From Amphiura filiformis (Eukaryota; Echinodermata; Ophiuroidea; Amphilepidida; Amphiuridae): a stretch of DNA of 64,000 nucleotides. The translations under genes were made by a program, and so were the position numbers. The DNA lies in NCBI RefSeq assembly GCF_039555335.1, contig NC_092628.1:93507782-93571781 (forward strand), given 5' to 3'. Under the pieces are notes generated by a model that made no database searches, was not told where the DNA came from, and saw nothing but the letters and a program-made list of their open reading frames with translations. Positions within the stretch are counted from its first letter, which is position 1. Each line of letters starts with the position of its first letter. Shown one piece after another: positions 57,152 through 64,000 of this stretch.

Positions 57152-58420
57152 TTAACTGGATATTTCTTTAGGAATAGCTGCTGATGATGTCGGTGTTTCG
57201 GTTTTGTCACCGTTACTTTGTAATTGTAACGGAAGTTTCCTTAGCGGTATAGGGGTGCCACCTTCCATTGGATGTTTGGGACTATTCTTTGGTGTATTTC
57301 TCATCCCATTTCTCATATGCATGCCATGTGATCCATACGTGTATCCCGTATATTCGTTTGCACTGTCATATTTCTTATAACCAATGAGTCCACATAAGGC
57401 TACTTTGAAGATCAATTTTTTGAAAGTTCTTCTAAAATCCCTATTGCTTAAGGTATAAATAATTGGGTTCATTGCACTATTGGCGTGGGAAAGGATAATG
57501 GCTGGCAATAACACATCGTATGGGACAGTATCGTCCCCACAAAACACGCTAATACAGTTTAAAATATGAATGGGAAGCCAACAAATAGCGAAAAGAAGAA
57601 TTACGATTGCTAACAATTTGGCAGCGCGGCCTTCTTTGACGGCTAGCGCTGAGCGCTGTCGCGCCATCTCATCGTCATTTGCTACCATTGTTCTTGAAAT
57701 AGCGACCACTTGTTCTTTAACAGCTTGGAAGATGCGGACGTAAACAAAAAGCATGATAAGGAGGGGTGGCAAAACAAAACCGAAAAAGTTAAAGTAAACC
57801 ATGTATCGTAAATCGATTACTTTTGTAAATATGCAATCTTCTTCATCAGGGTGTTCTGAAAGCAAGTTCCAACCTAGCATCGGCGGGCTACCGATTAGGA
57901 AGGCTAAGATCCACGTCATAGCGATGACACCAGCAGCTCTTCTCGCCGTTGCTATTCGCCGATACTTAAAAGGTGACAACACTGCAAAATATCTATCTAA
58001 CGCAATAGCAAGAAGACTGAGAATTGAACTCTGGGTTAAAATCACTACCCAGGAATTCATAAATAAACAAGCGAAGAAATTATTCTTTGGACGACGTGCA
58101 TTTGTTGTAAGAGCAAATGGTATAGCTAAACTTCCAACAAGAAAATCAGCAACCGCTAAGGAGACGATGAAATAATTAGTGACGGATCGTAAACGCGGGT
58201 TATGATGTACAGCCCAACATACAAGAATATTTCCAAAGATTGCCATAAATGCAATCGGAACTTCGGCACAGTAGCCAATTAGTTTATATAGATGTACATT
58301 CCCATGAGATGAATTATTGAATGTTTCCTGCACCGTATTATTGGTAAAGTTATCAGTTTCCATTGTTTGGGTCCCCAAAGTTGTCGAACCGAGTTCAGGT
58401 GCTATATCATGCTCATACAT
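57152..58420 (-). CDS. adenosine-receptor-like G protein-coupled receptor
   Basis: A complete 422-residue class A GPCR in one uninterrupted reading frame, by inference a plasma-membrane receptor for extracellular adenosine. Transmembrane segments lie near residues 47-71, 81-105, 116-140, 161-183, 206-231, 266-290 and 301-323. Visible landmarks are N64 (1.50), D92 (2.50), the C118-C196 disulphide pair, DRY at 142-144, W170, CWLP at 280-283 and NPIIY at 318-322. Residues matching the vertebrate adenosine receptor pocket are E53 (1.39), T129/Q130 (3.36/3.37), F198 in loop 2, W281, H285, N288 (6.55), S311 and H312. The acidic loop-2 residue that follows the Phe in A2A is Thr199 here. The N-terminus has sequons at N24, N27, N35 and N36; C343 after helix 8 could be palmitoylated. 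The start codon is preceded directly by an in-frame TGA, so it is the first possible Met of this exon; M20 is an alternative. Family assignment is strong, subtype is not assignable. Confidence 0.93.
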   Translation of the reverse strand: MYEHDIAPELGSTTLGTQTMETDNFTNNTVQETFNNSSHGNVHLYKLIGYCAEVPIAFMAIFGNILVCWAVHHNPRLRSVTNYFIVSLAVADFLVGSLAIPFALTTNARRPKNNFFACLFMNSWVVILTQSSILSLLAIALDRYFAVLSPFKYRRIATARRAAGVIAMTWILAFLIGSPPMLGWNLLSEHPDEEDCIFTKVIDLRYMVYFNFFGFVLPPLLIMLFVYVRIFQAVKEQVVAISRTMVANDDEMARQRSALAVKEGRAAKLLAIVILLFAICWLPIHILNCISVFCGDDTVPYDVLLPAIILSHANSAMNPIIYTLSNRDFRRTFKKLIFKVALCGLIGYKKYDSANEYTGYTYGSHGMHMRNGMRNTPKNSPKHPMEGGTPIPLRKLPLQLQSNGDKTETPTSSAAIPKEISS

Positions 58421-61400
58421 TCACACTTCTTTTTCTATTGAAATTTTAAATAGACTAGAAAATTGCACCACCGTTGACCGGAAGATTTTTGCGACACTTT
58501 GCGCAACACACTATAATTGAATTTCTACTTTCCACAGTGGTGAGTTTAACACCTAGCCTCTAGTTGTAAGATAGGTAATAAACGCAGAACAATTTTCCTT
58601 TGGTGGTAAAATGTCAAGTACCTCTTAGGTGTAAGATTCCTCACGGGTATATCTCCTCTTCAAGCATTTATGTTTATCTTCAATATATGTCAAGTACACC
58701 AACACCAAACTACTTGCTACAAAATCCGTTGTGCAAACCAACCTTTGACAACCTTGTACGGTTTAACAATGCGTGTTACACCCGGAGAAAACGCCTAGTA
58801 GGCGACTAGACTGTAAAGACTAATGACATCGATTTCAGAAGCTTTCAGCTCTGTGATAGTCATACTTTTCTTATTCTTCACGCAAGATTCATGTGTTTGA
58901 AAGCAAAGATTACACTGAAACAACACAATCTAGGCACGTTCTTATTTTGACGACAAAACAGAATCTCCTCAACTAGGCTGATGAGCAAACACTTCAATAT
59001 TCCTCGGTTTGCTCTCGTGCGGCGCGGCAACGTGGCGTTTTCACATGCTAAGTTGTTCGCTTGTCATTATATATATATGTCACGGTAACTTTTCCTATCA
59101 TCGATTTCATTTAAAAATAGTAAAACTAGTAGCCCAAATCTGCAGCTTCCGTTTGTTGGCTTCACAACATACCTTATCTAATGCGGTCATGTTACAATGT
59201 TAACGTGCAACTAGGCAAATACTCAAACGTTTATGATTCGACTCAAAAGCGATTTGTTTATTCTTCAAGCAAAGTTAGCTTACCGAGACACTCTGAAAAA
59301 ACATTCGATGGAAGTATATTAACCTCCGGGTTAACTTTGTGTACTTTCAATTCAAGTTCGGCTGAATAATACAGGCATGCATTGTGTGGAATAAACTGCA
59401 ATCCGCAATAGTTTCTACTGTTATAGTGCGTTGCTCATAATAGGCAGCTGTTCGTGGTATAAAATCGATACGTATAATAATCTATTATGGTATTCGTGTA
59501 ATGTATAAAAGGGAAAACTCTGCAGCTCATACACCCTTTAGTATGTGCCTCGTTCAATTTTGACCCTGTGTGACTAGTTTGACAGCCGTTGTTGTTTTAA
59601 AGATCATGCTGTTACGAAGTTCAATTTAAATTTAACCTAACAGCACCATTGAAAAACTGGAACATTCCAAACAAAAACTGACTAATTCAGTTGTCGAATT
59701 AGATTCCATAAATAACAAGTCGTAGATTACATCGATGATAACAAAACCATGTGTGTTGTGTTGGGGTTTTTTTCTGTTTCATAGACACGATAGTCAATCA
59801 AATTTTAAAATGCAAGTAGCACGACATAGCAACAGAAATCGGTGGTCCGGAAGCTGATATGATAAGCATCAATTCCGTATCAAGAGGTGCTGCCGCGTTA
59901 AAATTGCCGGTAGCAGAACAAAAAAGGTGCTTTTCTCATCCGATGTCTTCTTAGTAGATTCAGATAAAGTCAATATATTCGATTATCAATTATCAATAAT
60001 TTGATTAGTTCCATCTCCATGACAAATTGTCAGCCTGGTATGTTCTACCAATAGTTCAAATTGGCTTGATAAACGCTAATAAGTTGTATGCATATAGATG
60101 TTATATTTATCTTAATACTTATCAATATGCCATTCGGCTTCAATCTCAAATAATGTGTTTGTGCAGTATTGGCAGTAGTAACTTGTAGCAGCTCTGTTAA
60201 AGGCGCTGGCAGACGACATAAGAGCAGACGACGTTATATAATTATCACACCATGTACAACAAGGTTTGCGTGTAGATTGGTAGGTAGTCGCGTACCACCG
60301 GTTAAGTGAAGAATAACCACGGAACCAGGAACGCACAACCAAAACCCAATCACCAGGTGTGACGTCACCGAGCTAGACGTTTTCACAGGTGTCAGGTGGC
60401 GCTACAGTGAAACGCCAATAAACAGAGCATTGGCGGTCTGTGCTCTAGACTTGGTTGGTTTATGTATAAGCATTACCGTGTGTTGCTTGAAATGACATTA
60501 TGTTACTGTACGATTCAACGTTTAAAATAATTATGGACTTCGCTTTCCAGTTTCATAACATAAAGAAAAAAAATCAAAATGTTATAGTGAACATATTTCA
60601 AAGTAATAATTAACCCCAATCCGATGTATTACATAGTATCGTTATCATTCAATCAAACTTATGGGACCGAAGATCCACCGGTTTCGATATCCCAACTGAA
60701 TCAACTGAATGGAAATTTAGATTAAATTCGCATTTTTGTTCTCCCAGTGGTGTATTGGGGATTGATTTCATCAGCCATATGAGTACTTAATCCTTCGGAG
60801 GGGACGTTAAGCGTCATTTTATATCTTTATGAAATTATCTTATTCTTTCTACAGAATCTTCTCTTTTATTATACGATCAAAATCATCAATGCAAGTTTTC
60901 AGTCAGTTTTCAAAAGAGTTTATTGTAACTCCAGTCTTACTATCCACCCTAACCCTGGACTATTTTCACTCTTAGATCTACACTCCATTGATCTTCACAT
61001 TTGAATTCTGTTAGTAATGTACTAGCTGCAGTTGAAATTAGTAGCTTATTGAACTTGATGTTATTAATATCTCTATAACATTTCCACGGCAAATAGTAAT
61101 TTTGATGTATTGGTGGCGCAATTTAAAGCACCATGCAGTTACAGACTGAAATAAAAATACATGTACCGTTTAAATGCAGGCTTATGATTATCACGAACAT
61201 GACGAGACTTCAGCTGTAGCACAAAGCAAGAAGCACATTAGTTCACGGCCGGAAAGATAAATCCAACGTGTCGAGCTGAAGCCTAGTTTATCGTATTGCA
61301 TGACAATACATTCAGTTTCTGTTTTCTGATTTCCTATATTGTAACTTGTTTGGCAAATCCTATTGTCTGACATGAAAAGTGTAAAAATTCTTTTTTTATG

Positions 61401-61816
61401 GACAGGAGATAAGTTAGGCTGATTCGTTTATATACAGACAAAAATTATTAATTTTGTGTTACAAAGCAGGGCAAATGATAACAGAGAATGTCTTATGAAT
61501 CATGTATACTGAAATTTAGGTATGATCCAAATGCAAAACACAACATAGAAAGGTGAGTAAAAAGGAAAAGAAGAAGAAAAATCAACCGCTTTGATTCACA
61601 TGAAACACATTCAAGACAAAAGCGAAAGCAAAATAATTTAAACGTTTATATGGTGTACTCACTACTTAGGGTGGCTCAGAAACAGAAACAAAAGGCGATG
61701 TATGTCATGAATAAATGCACGTATTACATACACACACCCCATGTATTACGTATATGTCCGAGTACCTTAAAAATGACGAAATTCAGAAAGTCCTCTGTTT
61801 GTCAGTGTTTCAAAGT
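58421..61816. other. upstream region of the receptor gene, possible 5-prime exons and promoter not resolved
   Basis: No other coding region recognised. On the plus strand TGTATAAAAGGG at about 59501-59512 resembles a TATA box but points away from the receptor. TGACGTCA at about 60360-60367 with nearby CAGGTG boxes is a possible enhancer. A small Cys-containing frame at 60112-60342 (minus) has no recognised motif. Confidence 0.35.
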
Positions 61817-62205
61817 CCTTCAAAAATTGGGTGTTACCTTCAAGTAAGCAATCACGAAATTCTGTATAAATTCTATATTTATACTGATTTACATGTATGA
61901 CTGTAAATTAGTACAATGTTGAAACGATGTTCGCCACAACTGGAGCAGTGCAACAGGAAAAAATGTATCAACTATACTATGATAAGGAATATTCGTATAT
62001 AAAATGTTGAAACGATGTTCGCCACAACTGGTACAGTGCCATAGGAAAATGTATCAAATAAAATAAGTGGAATCAGTAGCACATTGTTGTTATGGTCTAT
62101 ATTTTATGACTATGTTGTAGTGGAATAGTGACACATTATGTATAATGTTCTTTGGCGGTATTTTCGTGATTGCTTACTTGAAGGTAGAACCACAAATTGG
62201 TATAA
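61817..62205. repeat. inverted repeat enclosing an ~50-base direct repeat
   Basis: ACCTTCAAGTAAGCAATCAC at about 61837 recurs inverted at about 62165-62190. Inside, TGTTGAAACGATGTTCGCCA occurs at about 61917 and 62004 (87 bases apart), followed in both by CAACTGG.ACAGTGC.A.AGG. Possibly a degraded MITE; no clear termini. Confidence 0.65.
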
Positions 62206-63474
62206 ATACCGAACAAGATAACACTAAGAAGACGCAAGCTATAGATGGGTACTGAGTAGGGTATTTTAATTTTAACTTGAAATTAATACAATGCAAATGC
62301 CACGGGCAAACGCATCCCCGGCGTGTCGGTGTGACATGCCAAATGCTCAAAAAAGTTGGTAATACCGAACAAGGTATAAAATGGATAAAGCCATATTATC
62401 ACATTTCTATACAAAATAGGTTAGTAATTCTGTGCCATAAAATGTTAGCTTTTATTATCAAATATGTCCCCTTTTAATTTTGAGCCGAACAACTGAGGTA
62501 AAGCAAAGAAAATTGGAATTAAAAAACCAGCGTCGATGTCGCCAATGTGTATCATTCCGTCGGCTGTGTTACGGTACTATCCTTTGATGTGTATATCCGT
62601 CCCGCACGCCATGCACGTTCTGTGTTGTGAACATGAACATGGTGTACGCGTTCGACTAATATTTCCATCGTAATAATAAAACGACGGTTCCTGTGTTTTA
62701 TTCAAGATCTCGGATTTTGACAAAACTACAGCACCTATAGTCTTGATTTTTGCAAGGTATCTTAAACAGAACTTTAACAAATATTGAGGGCGTTCTCCTC
62801 AGCAAATATTATAATATGGCTTTAATGCTGCGAGACCGTAAGCTATACAGGGGGTAGTAGTATAAGACCTCATTTTCCACCGCTTAACCGGGTTTAAGCT
62901 GCAAGGACGCGTGTTCAGATCTTAAGCACATGGTCCGTGGTGTGTTAGAGTCCTTGGAAGTAGACCCTAATGTAAAGCAAACGCAGGTTGGGGTGTGGGG
63001 GTGCGTGTGTGTGTGGGTTATGTACCTTCTTCTGTGCACGTCTTCGTCCTTCAAGACAAACAGAAATCTATTTTTACCTTGTTCTTTCTACAATTTCTTT
63101 CATTTCAGTATGATCAAAGGTCAACAAGATAATGAGAGATTGCAGACACCACAATTGTTTCCTGATGGTTATTGACTTTGGCTGTCTGTTGCCATGATAA
63201 CATTTTAATGATGTTCGAATTTGCAATTGACACAACGATTATCTAATACTCGACCAATATAATACAATATATACAACTAAGATACCATAACGGTACATTT
63301 GACATTAGCACAGGTACAATATAAAATAATTGTTACGTTTAAATGAAATATGAAATATTGGTTACTTTTAAGTCAGAAAAGACAAATAGTTAAAATATGC
63401 GCGAGACTTTTCGTCCCTTTTCGCTCCTTTCTGTTCTGCTCTTTTCTTTTTTGGCAAGCAATACCAGCACCACA
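62206..63474. other. unannotated DNA
   Basis: A G/T-rich run lies near 62990-63020. A GTGTTCAGATC near 62911 faintly recalls a pol III box B, but no box A accompanies it. No gene recognised. Confidence 0.35.
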
Positions 63475-63476
63475 TA

Positions 63477-64000
63477 CGAGGGACGGTCAATAAGTTCCCG
63501 CAACTATGGTGTATCTCCGCTCATGCATGACATTGATGAATGTTACTTACGATAAATACAAGTTTGTACTTTTGTCTTTCAAAACCAATATGCATTAGCG
63601 ATATTGAATACTTGATTATGTAATGACATTAGCATAATCACAAATAGCGTATGGACACTGCCTGATTTATCGTTAAAAGTGGTCAAGAAAATCTCGCGCC
63701 AAATTGAGGTATTGTTACATAATTCCAAATATCTCGAGAACAAAAGTATGGAATCTGGCGCGGTTTTTCAACTTCGTAGACCAATAACATCGGGTTGATG
63801 CAATACTCTTTTTTGACCTATACCATTAAAGATAAGGAATCGTGTTGAACATCTCCAGTTTTGAGTATGCTTTATCACCCATTGTTCTTTACATAAAAAG
63901 AGATACCGAGATTAAATCATACATACCATCAACCCATGTTCTATTTTTATTGCAACAATTTCTATTAAATAAATGAGTTCTGGTACAGATCCAATAAAAA
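63477..64000 (+). mobile_element. mariner-type element terminus, runs off the window
   Basis: TA (63475-63476) then CGAGGGACGGTCAATAAGTT, a mariner-style inverted-repeat end. 63565-63660 matches the inner arms at 50385-50450 and 55690-55770 (TTTGTCTTTCAAA, TTGATTATGTAATGACATTA). Only the left end is in the window; what it carries cannot be seen. Confidence 0.7.

Noticed and set aside
57801..58175. 124-codon plus-strand frame
   Set aside because: Shadow of the receptor gene on the opposite strand.
59501..59512. TATA box TGTATAAAAGGG
   Set aside because: Good match, but on the strand opposite to the receptor and with no plus-strand gene following it. An isolated TATA match in AT-rich DNA is weak evidence.

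Overview
This 64 kb window is AT-rich eukaryotic, almost certainly animal, DNA. The one well-supported host gene is an adenosine-receptor-like GPCR on the minus strand (57152-58420). The rest is repeat-rich non-coding DNA: RTE-like and CR1/L2-like LINE remnants, tRNA-derived SINEs, mariner/Tc1-type deletion derivatives, many MITEs and foldback elements, GAAA microsatellites and locally duplicated segments. This repeat spectrum plus the receptor fits an invertebrate, perhaps a marine deuterostome such as an echinoderm or hemichordate. The clade is a guess; the animal assignment is not.

Layout. 0.6-7.5 kb holds duplicon copy A, a SINE nested in a MITE, and LINE scraps. 8.7-9.7 kb is a mariner-type element with long inverted repeats. 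10.4-12.9 kb has two tail-to-tail LINE remnants. 12.1-23.2 kb is duplicon copy B, swollen by several insertions, including a 3.7 kb element called X here (16017-19716). A second X copy lies at 23218-26383. 28.56-35.3 kb is duplicon copy C, which serves as an empty-site reference for many insertions in B. 35.6-37.8 kb has a tRNA-like relic, a foldback element and a Tc1-like relic. 37.9-49.2 kb contains another pair of diverged duplicons enclosing nested tandem duplications (780 bp x2, about 884 bp x3), MITEs, a SINE-like insertion and an element made of GAGTC/GACTC hairpins. 50.3-55.86 kb is a giant inverted-repeat element with a mariner-like right end; the same terminus recurs at 63477 and runs off the window. 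56-63 kb is the receptor gene and its flanks.

The most useful feature of the window is internal comparison. Paralogous copies let one read empty sites, target duplications and one rearrangement directly: the interior of a roughly 600 bp inverted-repeat element is flipped between the two X copies. No operon, phage, CRISPR or bacterial-type feature is present. The one host gene has no neighbour it could be seen to work with. Calls come from reading the sequence and the translated frames; no database search was possible.
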